Source: Brachypterus glaber (Eukaryota; Arthropoda; Insecta; Coleoptera; Kateretidae). From it: 64,000 bases of DNA. This document shows positions 11,201-21,479 of the stretch, one piece after another. Made by a program: the position numbers and the translations under genes. The DNA lies in contig OY294045.1 in NCBI GenBank assembly GCA_958510825.1, positions 98,020,988 to 98,084,987 on the forward strand, written 5' to 3'. Below the pieces are notes generated by a model that saw only the letters and a program-made list of their open reading frames with translations, searched no databases and was not told where the DNA came from. The first letter of the stretch is position 1, and each line of letters starts with the position of its first letter.

Positions 11201-13097
11201 AAAACGATTTTTAGGTGTAGCTTCGTGGTATCGTAGATTTGTTAGGAATTTTTCAACGATTGTTAGTCCATTAAATTCACTTTTAAAGGGCAAAGGTAAA
11301 AAACAAGCCATTAGTTGGAATACTGATGCAGAAAAAGCTTTTTTATTGTTGAAGGAATCTTTAATAAATGCTCCAGCTTTAGCAAGTCCCAATTTTTCTT
11401 TACCATTTGTTATACAATGTGATGCTTCTTTAGTTGGCCTCGGTTCCATATTAACACAAACGCAAGATGGTCAAGAAAAAGTAATAGCTTATGCTAGTAG
11501 AGCTTTAACACGTAGTGAAATAAAATATTCTGTAGGTGAAAAGGAATGTTTAGCTGTTTTGTTTGCTATAGATAGGTTTAGACCATATATTGAAGGTGTT
11601 AAATTCACAGTAATTACAGATCATTCTTCATTAAAATATTTGAGTAATATGAAAGATCCCTCTGGTCGCTTGGCTAGATGGTCATTAAAATTACAGCAAT
11701 ATGATATGGATATTGTATATCGTAGAGGTAAATTAAATGTAGTAGCTGATGGGTTATCCAGAGCTTTTGATAGAATAGAACCAGAAAAATCAATTTTTCC
11801 AGATGTAAATTTAATTAATTTTAATGTAAATGATTATAATAGTGATAAATATTATATTCAGTTGAGGGAAAAAATTATTAAAAGTCCAGATTCATATCCG
11901 CAATTTAAAGTTATTGATGATAATATTTATAAGTTCATACCGACCAAGACAAAAGTAAAAAGTAATATTATAGAGTGGAAATTGTTAGTGCCTCAAAAAT
12001 GTCGTAAACAAGTACTAAAAGAATGTCATGACGATGTATTAGCTTCTCATATGGGATTTTTTAAAACTTTTCATAGAATTTCAGAAACATATTTTTGGCC
12101 AAAAATGCGTAAAGATATTTTAAAGTATGTAAGATGTTGTAATATTTGTCAATCACAAAAAGTTAGTAATTCTGCACGTTTTGGATTGATGGGTCGTGAA
12201 AAAGAAGTAAATTATCCGTGGCAAGTTATTTCATGTGATTTGCAGGGACCATTTCCCAGAAGTTCTAAAGGTTTTTGTTATCTTTTAGTTGTGTCAGACT
12301 GGTTTACAAAGTATACATTATTACATCCTTTAAGGGAAGCTACTGCAAATGCAATATGTAAATTCATTGAGAATGAAGTTTTTTTAGTTTACGGAGTCTG
12401 TCAATTTTTAATTGTCGATAATGGAAAACAATTTGCTGGTAAAGTTTTTAAAAAATTAGCAGATGAATATAATGTACAGAAAATTTGGTTTAATGCACTT
12501 TACCATAGTCAAAATAATCCGACGGAAAGGCAACATCGCACAATTTCTACTGCTATAAGATCATATATAAAAGATAATCAAAAAGAATGGTGTAAAAATT
12601 TAGCAAAAATAGGTCTAGCTTTACGAACGTCTGTAAATGAAGTTACGGGGTATACGCCGGCATTTCTTAATTTTGGGAGGAATGTACCTATCACAGGAAC
12701 TTATTATGGCAAAATGACATCAACTGATGGTGTTAAATTAGAACCTTGTGACAGAGACTCGTATAGCCAAGACTTGGGAAATCTTAAAGAGATTTTTGTT
12801 GATGTAAAGAAATATTTACATGAAGCTTATGAACGTAATAAGCGTACTTATGATTTGCGCAAGCGTGAAGTAAATTTTGATATAGGTGAAAAAGTTTGGA
12901 GACGAAACAAAGTACTCTCAGATGCTAGTAAAAGTTTTGCTGCAAAACTTGCTCCAAAGTACATACTTTGCAAAGTTGTTGCGAAAAAGTCAAAGTTAGT
13001 GTATATTTTGGAAAATGCAGATGGTCATAGAGGCGACTGGCATGTTAAAGATCTAAAGAAATATTTTGGATCGAATAGTGACATTTCAGTTGGCTAG
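8277..13097 (+). CDS. Gag-Pol polyprotein of the Gypsy element (1606 aa)
   Basis: One uninterrupted frame from ATG (context tcaaaATGG) to TAG. Gag occupies about residues 1-560: an alpha-helical N-terminus, a retrotransposon capsid-like region around 175-300 and a Ser/Asn-rich linker. A CCHC zinc knuckle has C430, C433, H438 and C443. A second knuckle-like motif has cysteines 451, 454 and 464 but Val at the His position. Aspartic protease: DTGA at 583. Reverse transcriptase: D834 in SIDLKNAFW and YIDD at 897-900. RNase H follows, with QCDAS and TDHSSL motifs. Integrase: zinc residues H1251, H1258, C1288, C1291; catalytic D1321, D1381, E1417 (D-X35-E). The C-terminus is a short chromatin-binding-type tail. 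No frameshift separates Gag from Pol, unlike many Gypsy elements, so processing must rely on the protease. All catalytic residues checked are present. Confidence 0.96.
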   Translation: MDDLDKMEIRFLTAEMVNYELRIRHLTAKNNRASRIKVLGRAIAREDPKVKYVDPTFNFNSEVENINRILDSISSEIVEYHGDYSLADLRKLKTYLVHVANRLQRFPEVEENKVRRIQFLEITKATCLEIEADILDLYEKSGKNSDLTQVNNNISLHNSTQFSPNVSSKKDNDYLKSVPVYKWNINFDGKSNVLNFIEQVEYMKISRNVTDEMLFKSAYDLFKEPALSWFLSIKDNLNSWSQIIQALKKDFLPANIDDRTWDDIRSRYQNPDESIAIFIGAMETLFKRLIHAASLYTRLKTIRERILPHYFTPLSLIEINDLEDLKDSCKRIDEAYQLKQKSIAGKSVAKNKTVNKVNVLSSDINQNFSSKCNCSHNTTVSKLTPSSSTRQSSVCNSSQVSQISQSTNQSFNNTQNSSNSSNNKSRQVICYNCNQPNHIFSKCLAKRTKFCYKCGYKDVVFKNCPSCTKKLNRKVDDFSRHSLNKKAKNNNDSQVKKDNKTTFCKNIYYNKNNINSLQKSSITETNKRFYLNEWKDWLDKVKNFYKPYSLSVINKNSFIKLPRDNRPYIKVNIFDKNITALIDTGANCSVAGGHAIKILEKFNLKIDKCLIPHVTTADKSKQLVTGVVYLPIKVDNEVKILQVLVVPSLETNFIFGVNFLQLFSMTLDFSDESWNNKINNLNVISNNSDSQDINKDNSVGLCDLTDEQKKIADKFVSLFKELYSEKIGRTNLIEHDIDTGNNKPFKMRQYPLSPYLIEILHKELDKMLKDDIVSPSYSDFNSPVLLVKKANGTYRFCFDGRKLNSITKGDSHPLPRIDSILSLLGDAKYISSIDLKNAFWQIPLTKTAKEKTAFSVPGRGLFEFNVMCYGLKNGTQSQQRLMDKLFPFSFYPNIFVYIDDIIIVSKTFEEHIKLLQIVHEKLKSANLTINFEKSNFFRKSLKYLGFVIDNFGLRTDPQKVEAIINYPRPTNSTEIKRFLGVASWYRRFVRNFSTIVSPLNSLLKGKGKKQAISWNTDAEKAFLLLKESLINAPALASPNFSLPFVIQCDASLVGLGSILTQTQDGQEKVIAYASRALTRSEIKYSVGEKECLAVLFAIDRFRPYIEGVKFTVITDHSSLKYLSNMKDPSGRLARWSLKLQQYDMDIVYRRGKLNVVADGLSRAFDRIEPEKSIFPDVNLINFNVNDYNSDKYYIQLREKIIKSPDSYPQFKVIDDNIYKFIPTKTKVKSNIIEWKLLVPQKCRKQVLKECHDDVLASHMGFFKTFHRISETYFWPKMRKDILKYVRCCNICQSQKVSNSARFGLMGREKEVNYPWQVISCDLQGPFPRSSKGFCYLLVVSDWFTKYTLLHPLREATANAICKFIENEVFLVYGVCQFLIVDNGKQFAGKVFKKLADEYNVQKIWFNALYHSQNNPTERQHRTISTAIRSYIKDNQKEWCKNLAKIGLALRTSVNEVTGYTPAFLNFGRNVPITGTYYGKMTSTDGVKLEPCDRDSYSQDLGNLKEIFVDVKKYLHEAYERNKRTYDLRKREVNFDIGEKVWRRNKVLSDASKSFAAKLAPKYILCKVVAKKSKLVYILENADGHRGDWHVKDLKKYFGSNSDISVG

Positions 13098-13320
13098 ATT
13101 TGATTAAATAAGAATATTTTCTTAGTATCATTCGGAATGATATTTGAAAAAATATCAATGTATTGAAAATATTTAAAGGGTACCCAAAACTTTTGTATAT
13201 AGTAGTAAAAAAAATATATAAATATATTTTTTGTAGAAGAGAATTCTGGTGCACACAGTCAAGTCTTATTTCTATTTTTTTATCTTGATAAAACTTAGCT
13301 AAAAAGAAAAACAAAATTAA

Positions 13321-13378
13321 TTATGACAATTACCTGATTATGACAATTACCTGATTATGACAATTACCTGTTTATGAC
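13321..13378 (+). repeat. 17-bp tandem repeat, about 3.3 units
   Basis: The unit ttatgacaattacctga occurs three times, then partially. It is inside the element, upstream of the polypurine tract. Function is unknown. Confidence 0.9.
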
Positions 13379-13615
13379 ACACACCGATAAAGTCCCAAAA
13401 TTATGTTCTACATAAGAGTAGGCGGATGATACACGTAGTTATCAAGCTTAGCTATTGTTAATTATCAAGTAGTATTTCAAATGATTTACATAAAGTATTG
13501 TATTTTTTGTTGATTTATTAAATAAAATATAGTATATATTTTAGCTATTTAAGTTAAATAGTTTTAGAGTTTGGTATAAAAATATTTTTTGTATATTAAA
13601 TATTTTTATTATTTT

Positions 13616-13626
13616 TGGAGGGGGCA
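13616..13626 (+). promoter_or_regulatory. Polypurine tract
   Basis: The purine run tggagggggca lies directly before the 3' LTR (TGTAAC at 13629). It primes plus-strand DNA synthesis in LTR retrotransposons. Confidence 0.75.
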
Positions 13627-13628
13627 TG

Positions 13629-15718
13629 TGTAACGACATAAATCGTCACTTTGTAATATAGCAAGGGTTAATTAAACTATTCGTTTACTTACGTTATAAT
13701 TTATGTTTATTTTGTATATAAATAGTTACGTACGTACAGAACTATTTTGTATCTGGGACTATTTTGTAGCAGGAACTGAATTCTAACCATATGAGTCTCT
13801 ATTCCATAGTTCTACCTGAAAATAACATAAAGAAAACATAATTAGAATATGATTTTTAATAATAAAGAATCATATGACTTATTTCTCTATAGTGCATTTG
13901 TCTATGGACTTACCTGGTTTTTATATGTTTCAGAGTCTATTGAGGGTTGGATTTCACTGGCTTTCACCTGTAGCTTGTCTCTCTTGTGGAAAGTTGTGTA
14001 TGATTATCCCTTCGGGATAATCCAGAATTTGTTGAAAATAGTTTGCTGGAACTGCTCACTTAGATTCAGTATTTTGTTTATACTTAGTTCACAGGACACT
14101 TAGTATTCTGTTCGTATTTTTATTAGTTTTGCTGATAAACAATAAGTATTGTTTATATTTGTTTCTTAGAGTAATATTTTGAGGTTAGATATCACTAATA
14201 CGCATTTATTAGGAAATAGTCTTTTTGGTTGTTATCTTTGATGTAGTTTCAGTTACCTTTATTAGGAATCCTATACGGTAAAACTGTAGTTGATAATGAC
14301 TTGCATAGATGTCGCTAATAGTTCAGAAATAGGATTTTATTTACCTGAAGGGTTCATACCGGTTGATAAGGTCGATTTTCGCTCTTTCTTGATGAACTCT
14401 ATACAATGGTGGTCTCATTTTGACGAGTGTTTATTTTCTGTAATCATCGAAGTAATCCTTCATGTATTTTTATTTAAAGTTAGTGAAAATGAATATTTAA
14501 ACAATGCGGAAGATATTATAACTGATATTTTATACAATTACGCATTTATAACGTTTCGATGGACATCGAAGACTTAGAATGAGACGTAAGTTAAGTTTTT
14601 CTGTTTCTTAGAATATTTCTGAGATATAATTATTGTTTTAGCACCATTAATTAAGCACAATCACTAGACCATTAATTAATTACCATTTCTATACCATTAA
14701 TATGGAATTACATTAATTTAAGTTGAAGTTTATTTTGGTATATTTGATATACAAGTTCTCCGCATGGAGTGATGTTCTGTTGGAACATGGTTCTGTATTT
14801 TTCGGCATAGATAAATTCTATATGACCGTCTAGCAGACAATTTTATATTGGACATAATTTTCAAAAGCATATTTAATCCCGGACAACATTTTCAATCGTA
14901 CATTTTATCCTGGAAGATAATTTTTCCAAAGTAGATGGGACAGCATATATTTTTTTTTCTTTCATTTGAGAAATGAATTCATCAGCATAGGGGAGACTTG
15001 CACAGATGGAGACGATGGAATTCATACCTCATGGATTTTGCAGAAACCAGCTAAGTACTCATTCTGAAAACTTTTGAAAGCAATATTTCATATTTTTAAA
15101 TTCTTTTATTTCAATATTCTTATAACTGTAAACTTTATCAGATCTGATATAGTATTGATTAATACTATATGCCCTTCTGGCTTTTGTTCATTTTTAGGTA
15201 CTTATTTTTTTTTAAAACATTTAATCTCATTTATTAATTATTAAATATCATACTTTTGATTAAATGATTTCTAATTTAAGCATGACTTTTATACACTGCA
15301 AGAAATGATTGTTGTTTACATACATTTCTTGGTGCTTGCTGAACTTCATGTTTTCTTTATACATTTAAGTCGAATGATTTCTGAATTTAGTAATTTTTAT
15401 TAAGATTTCTTTAATTATATCTTAATATAATTACACATATTTTTTATATATATTAATACATTACTTGATGTGCTTTCATTAAGTTTATTTATAATAAATT
15501 TCTCAAATGAATTATCTTATTTTATTTAGGGGTTATATTTTCTCAAACTGAAAAGCTTAAGTATTTACACTAGGTTGTTACTTACCTAAAGGAGTAAAAG
15601 CTAAAGTAACTGGCGCCCCCAACAACATTAATCAATTCTTTCTATTTTTCCCTTGCCCATACCCATTGCTCCGCTGTCAAAACTAGCCGTTGGCAGTGAA
15701 CGTATTAATTACGGTACA
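13629..15718 (+). repeat. 3' LTR (2090 bp)
   Basis: Same termini as the 5' LTR. It has an extra 31 bp at 14454-14484, bounded by agt on both sides. The full-length form carries two small open frames, at 13849-14103 and 14290-14577. Confidence 0.95.
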
Positions 15719-15722
15719 GTAT
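15719..15722. repeat. Right target-site duplication of the Gypsy element (GTAT)
   Basis: Matches 5607-5610. The following gtattggataaa is the continuation of repeat X copy A, as seen in reverse at about 29103-29115. Confidence 0.85.
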
Positions 15723-15764
15723 GTATTGGATAAAATATTATATGCGTTGTTTGCAGTATTTTGC

Positions 15765-16390
15765 TACATAATAAAGAGGATGATTTTACATCACAAAACG
15801 CGAAAAGCAAACAAAGGAACATATGTCCGAAAATAGGCCCTAAGGGAACTACAGCTCTTCGAAGATGGACATATAGAACGGGGAACATAAAAACCGCCAA
15901 TATAATTTTAATGCTGCAGGACAATTGTTTATTTAAAACTAAAAAAAAGTATTCTTTGCCTTTTAAAAAGTAACATTTTTGGGGGCACAAAATGTTACTT
16001 CCTCTTTATTCCATTTTTTTGGTGCCAGTAATGTTACGTAACACTTAAAAATTATAAACTTATAAAATGTTTATTGGATCACGTCTTAAAAATAAAAATG
16101 GCCTAATTTTGCGTTACGTAATACTTGAACGCTCCCTAAGCCTCATACATTTTTTCCGTCTAGGTACGCCTCTGGATAGATTCAAAAAAATAAATTAACA
16201 TAAACTAATTGCTACTAGTATACGTGCAAAACCTCGTCGCTCTAGCTCAAAGGGTACCAGATTTATTAATTAAAAACCCTATTTTTAGTACAATTTTTAA
16301 GGGTCGTAACTCGAGAGGTCTCTTTGGGTTGCTTGTTTTTCATGTTTTGTGATGTAGAATCATTCCCTTTATTATGTACCAAATGTCCGC
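15765..16390. repeat. Foldback-type inverted repeat
   Basis: Left arm about 15765-15850 (tacataataaagaggatg, acatcacaaaac, gaaaagcaa) and right arm about 16285-16385 carry diverged inverted copies. In between are gttacgtaacactt and a Harbinger-like end, gcgttacgtaatacttgaac (about 16113-16132). No gene is seen; the 70- and 93-codon frames here are on opposite strands of the same repeat. Confidence 0.5.
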
Positions 16391-16504
16391 TTATCTGTCC
16401 ATCTATGTCTGTCTGTCCGTTTGTTACTTTTTTGCGGCTATAATAAAACACTGTAATCCAGGATTGGATTCCAAGAACGGAATATCTGAGAGGTTATGGG
16501 ATAT

Positions 16505-16747
16505 GGGAGGATTGGTGTAGTGGACTACCGCGTCGTACTAGGCGAGTTTACTACACAAATAGGGTTAGTTCGATTCTCACCGGCGCCGATTTGCCTTTTT
16601 CAGTTAATTAATAATTGAAATTTGGCGTAAGTGAAGCGGACACACAATATAAATTGGTTCGAAAGTCAATTAAAGCCGGTGGTTCCCTCTACTACTAGCC
16701 CACACAAGTCCTGGACTTAGGGGATGCTTAATTAAGTAGAATAGTAC
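16505..16747 (+). mobile_element. tRNA-derived SINE, copy 1
   Basis: The head resembles a tRNA: A-box TGGTGTAGTGG at 16513-16523 and B-box AGTTCGATTCT at 16567-16577, the internal RNA polymerase III promoter. The body runs from ggcgccgatttgcc to gcttaattaagtagaatagtac and matches copy 2 (20407-20642) almost base for base. The tRNA-like head differs from that of copy 2. No protein is encoded; SINEs use LINE machinery. Confidence 0.8.
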
Positions 16748-16841
16748 TTGGTTAAACAAAAATGTAAAAAAAAATGTAAATATATTAAAAATCAGTTTCG
16801 TTTAGTTTCAATTAATTCATATTTTTTAATATAAAAAAGTT

Positions 16842-18442
16842 ATGGAAGAAAAAAAAACAATCAACTTAAAGATTTTTGTTGATGGTATTATTTATCTATC
16901 AGTTGAAACAGGGCAATTTCCTTCACGCTTAAAAGAAGCCTGTGTAGTTCCTGTCTTTAAGAAAGGTGATGCAACCAATAAAAACAATTATAGGCCTATA
17001 TCAATTCTTAGCATTTTCTCGAAAATAATAACTGATTCTCAACATGGCTTTCGCGAAAAGAGATCCACAGAAACGGCCACAAATCAATTTATTCAATACA
17101 TCTACGATGAAGTAGATGCTGGAAAATATGTGATGGGATTGCTATTTGATTTGAGTATAGCTTTTGATGTTATTAGACCTGATTTTCTACCGGAGAAACT
17201 TTTTAGAATGGGCTTCAGGGAGATATTTTTATATTTTAGAGTGGATAAAGTCATATATAACAGACCGCATTTTAAAAGTTAAATATAAAAATAAGTTTTC
17301 TAGAAGTTATAATATCAAGCTCGGGGTACCACAGGGATCCGTTTTGGGGCCACTTTTATTTTCACTTTACATAAACGATTTACCTGCACATATTAAATGT
17401 AAAATCACGATGTATGCTGATGATACTTCAGTAATTGTTGCTGCAAGTAGCCCTGAAGAACTACGTTTACTTGTAAAACAAATAATGGAAGGTTTTAAAA
17501 TATGGTGTGCTAAAAATTCCCGTATTTTAAACTTTGATAAGACTGAATGTATTTTTTTCTCAGCACGCAAGGCGTTACCAGTAAGTTTTTTGGACAATGG
17601 CATTCTGCTCTCTGACAAAGTTAAATTTTTGGGTGTTTATTTGGATCCTCATCTTTCATGGGAGGAACACATAAACTATGTTTCTCAAAAAGTTAAAAGT
17701 GCTATTTTTGCTATCTCTGCCCTAAAACATACATTATCTCAGAAACATCTTTTAAATGTATATTACTCGCTTATTTACTCCCATTTATCTTATAATGTTA
17801 TGGCTTGGGGTAGAGGTACAAACTGTAAACGTATATTTAAACTGCAAAAAAGGGCAATTAGGCGAATATTTAACCTTTATTCAAATGATAGCTGCAAACC
17901 TTACTTTAAACAACACAAAATTTTAACCTTTCCATCAATTTATATTTACAACATTGCTAAATATGCACGGTTAAACTTGGCTCGATTTATTAAAAGTGAA
18001 AATTATCATGATTATCCCACAAGGCACGGTAATCAATTGGCTATACCCAATCACAAGCTAGCCCTTTATAAAAAATCTCCTTATTTTTCTTGCATTAAGG
18101 TGTATAATAGTTTACCCAGTAATATACTTTCTGCCAAAAATTACAACTCTTTTAAATTATTACTTAAACAATATTTAGTGGAAAAGTGTGTATATGATTT
18201 TAAAAAGGATGAATATGTTTCGAATGAGAACTGTTTGGCAATATTTTAACATATTTTAACTTATTTTGTATAGATATTTTTAACTTAAATTATTCTTGTG
18301 TATTTATTTTTAACTTATTCTTGTACTACGTGTATTTATTTTATGTATTTATATTATGTGTATAATTATTTTTGACCATTGTCCATCTATATTATGTATA
18401 GCCGTTGACAATAAAGATATTGTATTGTATTGTATTGTATTT
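16842..18442 (+). pseudogene. Frameshifted jockey/CR1-like LINE reverse transcriptase
   Basis: Two overlapping frames (16842-17282 and 17164-18249) together encode the second half of a non-LTR reverse transcriptase. The first has the YRPISILS and GFREKRSTETA motifs and catalytic FDLSIAFD. The second has GVPQGSVLGPLLF, the YADDTS catalytic motif and the thumb/C-terminal region. A frameshift near 17230 separates them. Family comparison also suggests an in-frame loss of about 20 residues after FSKI (near 17025). The endonuclease and ORF1 are absent, so the copy is 5'-truncated. The 3' end is a pentamer repeat (ATTGT)n at 18419-18442 rather than poly(A). The copy is dead. Exact clade is uncertain. 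Confidence 0.88.
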
Positions 18443-18856
18443 AAATCAATAAAAAAAAATCTTTACAAATAGGTACTTTACGTTCCAAAAAATTATAGAA
18501 AATAGTACGAAAGTCAAGTAAAAAAAAGATATTTTAAAAAGTTAAAACACGGCGTTTAAAAAACGTAATATCCTCTCCACTGAGAAAAGTAATTGTGGAA
18601 TGCGAAGCAATTCATATCCTCATGGCTATTTTAAATATAAAACCGCATAAAACACATTAATCCCATGCATGTAATAAAATCAAATAAATAATTCATTAAA
18701 TGCTGTGCTTTACAGTAATTTGATAAGGATCATGCAAAACTGTTTTAAATTAGCAAGAAAACCCAACCTAATAAATAATTTAATAAAAAAAAAAACACTC
18801 GAGTGATTAAGTAAAAAGTATAAAACAAGAATAATGAAAAATAAAATTATATAGTA
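18443..18856. other. Unassigned intergenic stretch
   Basis: AT-rich; no gene, RNA or repeat recognised. Confidence 0.4.
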
Positions 18857-19760
18857 GAGGAAAGTCGCCTAATTTCGGATACCATTTACAATGTATTCAA
18901 TATTTAATACTCTGTATTACTTTTTGATATTTTTTTTTATATAACCAGATACAACTTATTATAGCGAACCATGATTTATTATAAAAGCAATTTTATTACA
19001 GTTTATTTTTTCCAAAAAACACGGTTAAAAAAAATCAGCGCATTTTTGTGCATTTGAAAAAGGGCTCCTAATTTCGGACATATCCGAAAAAATTTTTTCA
19101 AGAGTAGATCTGGATCCCATTGCTTATGTTTCTTGTTATTCCTTCACATTTAAGACGTAATTTAATCATTAAGCGATTTTCTACGAAATACTATAGGAAC
19201 TATTATTTTAGATTCCCAATTTCGAATATCTTAGTATCTTAGGTAATTTTCGTTTTTTCAAAATTGTTTATCTTAGTTTGTTGTATCATTATAAAAATAA
19301 TAATTAATGGTTGGTTATCCTGAATAATAATTACCTTGCGGATATCCGAAATTGGGAATCAAATGCACAAAAATGGTCTATCCGAAATTAGGCAACTTTC
19401 TGCTTTTTAGATTAGAAATTTGTAGAATGTTTACGTTTTCAAATTGCTTAATTATGAATAGTGGATCAACTTAACTAACATCATAACTTACCCAAGACAG
19501 AATCACGAACTTTTATAACGATTATTTATAAAATAAACAAGCATAATAATGCAACTGAGCACAAAACTGCCATTTGCAATATAAACGATCTGTGCTGCCA
19601 TTTAAAGGGGAGAAGCTCTACCGTTATCATATTACAGGACGGATTTAGTTTGACTTTTGGCTTCACATAAAAGTAGGTTTCTGTTTACCTTTGCAGACAG
19701 TATCTTAAATACACTACTATCCGAAATTTGGAAACCATCCGAAATTAGGCGCATTTCCTC
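18857..19760. mobile_element. 904-bp MITE (GAGGAAA ends), copy 1
   Basis: Ends GAGGAAAGTCGCCTAATTTC and its complement with one or two changes, flanked by TA at 18855-18856 and 19761-19762. The words ccgaaatta/taatttcgga recur inside in both orientations. It is nearly identical to 40648-41550. There is no transposase; Tc1/mariner-type mobilisation is inferred from the TA duplication. Confidence 0.9.
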
Positions 19761-19763
19761 TAC

Positions 19764-20882
19764 TTTTGCTTTTGAAAATTTTCAAAATTTCAGAAAGCCT
19801 TGTATTCGTGCAAAAATTTTCAAATTTTTTTTTGCGTATTTTTGCGTTTTATGACGTTTTAAGTCGATATAAATAAATTTCAAGCAAAAAAAAATTGTCG
19901 GTCGGTCGATCGGTCTGTCCGGAAAATCTTGTGGGCACGATAACTTAAGAACGCTTTAAGCTAGAGACTTGAAATTTTGCATACAGGTGTGTTACCAAAA
20001 GTTCTCGCTCGGGATTGTTTTTGGTAAACATTGGGGTGCGGCAAGGGGGACAAATGGGGAAAAATAATTTTTTTTTAGACAAGTTTGAAAATTGCTATAT
20101 ATAGGTTTTGAGGTTGCTGAAATTGAATCTGATAAAAAAACTTTTCTAATTCCACCCCGAGGGGGTAAATATTTTTCAATATTATTAATATTTTCTTCAA
20201 AATTGGTATATAAGGGTTTTTAGGGTCGACGAATATGAATCTGATAACATTTTTTTTCTAATTTCACCCCCTGAGGGTTGGGGGTAGTTTTCGTGAAAAC
20301 TGGTGTATTGGGGTTTTTGAGGTTGCTGAAAGTGAATCTGGTAATAATTTTTTTCTAAATCCACCCCCTGAGGAGTTTATGTTTGTTTATGTTTGTTTTT
20401 AACCTCGTACTATTCTACTTAATTAAGCATCCCCTAAGTCCAGGACTTGTGTGGGCTAGTAGTAGAGGGAACCACCGGCTTTAATTGATTTTCGAACCAA
20501 TATATCTAGGGAGTACGCCTTCGCCAAATTTCAATTATTAATTAACTGAAAAAGGCAATCGGCGCCAGTGAGGTTTGAACTCACGATCATTAGATCAGTG
20601 TCAGGCTATATCGATGCCATTGACCACTGAGCTAAATCTCCCATTTATATGGTGGGCGGTAGTTTTCGTGAAAATTGTTATATTGGGGTTTTTGAGGTTG
20701 TTGAAAGTGAATCTGATTATAAAAAAATTCTAACTTTACCACTAAAGGGGCAGAGGGTAGTTTTCGTGAAAATTCGTATATTAAGGTTTTTATGGTTGCT
20801 GAAAGTGAATCTGATAATAAAAAATCTATTTTACGAGCGGAGGTGAAAAATGGTAAAGTGTTTTTACTGGGCAGTGTATTTT
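19764..20882 (+). repeat. Tandem-repeat element R, copy 1, interrupted by a SINE
   Basis: Begins gaaaattttcaaaatttcag, then a head module with gtcggtcggtcgatcggtct (about 19898) and gctagagacttgaaattttg. After it come about six diverged units of roughly 100 bp built on ggttgctgaaagtgaatctg, then ccaccccctgag and tagttttcgtgaaaa. It ends ctgggcagtgtatttta. SINE copy 2 is inserted at 20407-20642. Inverted copies occur at 45700-46165 and 52702-53495. The short open frames here are periodic artefacts. Confidence 0.8.
20407..20642 (-). mobile_element. tRNA-derived SINE, copy 2
   Basis: On the minus strand: A-box TAGCTCAGTGG (20624-20634), B-box AGTTCAAACCT (20571-20581), then the same body as copy 1 ending gtagaatagtac. 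It is followed by an aaacaaacat-type simple tail. It sits between two units of element R. The head is better tRNA-like than that of copy 1, but the 236-bp length and shared body rule out a plain tRNA gene. Confidence 0.85.
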
Positions 20883-21145
20883 ATGTAGTAACTGGAGGCC
20901 TCTTCTGCCTTCACATTATTAATACATTTGTATATTTAAATTTGAACGTTTTTTTTGTAAACTAACCGTTTATAAACAGTTTTATTTTACGCAGATGAAT
21001 ACAGCTAATATAGTCGAAACATGTACAAATACAGCTGGATACTGGATAATTGGGGGTGAAGGGTGCTAACATATTCATGCACAGCACATGCACTTAGGCC
21101 GCCTTGTTGATCCCATTGTACTACCTTCCTTTGGTAGCAACATCT

Positions 21146-21260
21146 GGGCCCGGTTGTACAAACCTCGCTTAAATTTGTGCCTAGCTCAACTGTCATGGAA
21201 CAGATTGTTTCAACAATTGTTTCAATGGTAAAGGAACTCCAGCTTTGTACAACCGGGCCC
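21146..21260. mobile_element. 115-bp MITE with GGGCCCGGTTGTACAAA ends
   Basis: The 17-bp ends GGGCCCGGTTGTACAAA are perfect inverted repeats around about 80 bp. It lies in the 3' part of the LINE tail; its last base forms part of the present stop codon of that frame. Target duplication is not clear. Confidence 0.85.
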
Positions 21261-21479
21261 TAATCCCCCAACCATCCAACCTTTTGAATGTACCTCAGTA
21301 AGGAATTAGGGGTGATGTTGCTTATACCGGCCATGTCGAGCCAGTACTCTTCTAGCATGTACCCTCGTTTTGAAGATAACGCTGGACAGTGACAGAGCAC
21401 GTGTTCCATTGTTTCGTCTTCTAGGTTACATCCTCTGCAAAATGGGCTATCGACAAGTCTCATTGCATGGAGGTGTTTA

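Larger units (their letters stand above)
13098..13628 (+). other. Gypsy 3' untranslated region, no envelope gene
   Basis: 531 bp between the Pol stop and the 3' LTR. It is AT-rich with no plus-strand frame long enough for an envelope protein. It contains a short tandem repeat (13321-13378) and the polypurine tract. Confidence 0.8.
5611..15718 (+). mobile_element. Full-length Ty3/Gypsy LTR retrotransposon
   Basis: A complete 10.1-kb element: 5' LTR 5611-7669, primer-binding site at 7677, one Gag-Pol frame 8277-13097, polypurine tract at 13616, 3' LTR 13629-15718, GTAT duplications outside. LTRs begin TG and end CA. No envelope frame follows Pol (530 bp, only an 17-bp tandem repeat and AT-rich DNA). 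The order protease-RT-RNase H-integrase is that of Ty3/Gypsy. Very long LTRs, a Lys-type primer site and a single Gag-Pol frame recall the Osvaldo/Ulysses branch, but that placement is inference. The two LTRs look identical except for one 31-bp deletion, so insertion is probably recent and the element may be autonomous. Confidence 0.95.

Noticed and set aside
13045..13314. Possible antisense gene after Pol
   Set aside because: The 89-codon minus frame is in the AT-rich 3' UTR of the Gypsy element with no motif.
13098..13628. Envelope gene of an endogenous retrovirus-like Gypsy
   Set aside because: No plus-strand frame of adequate length exists between Pol and the 3' LTR.
20560..20645. tRNA gene
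   Set aside because: A and B boxes are present, but the sequence is fused to a body shared with 16505-16747, which identifies it as a tRNA-derived SINE.
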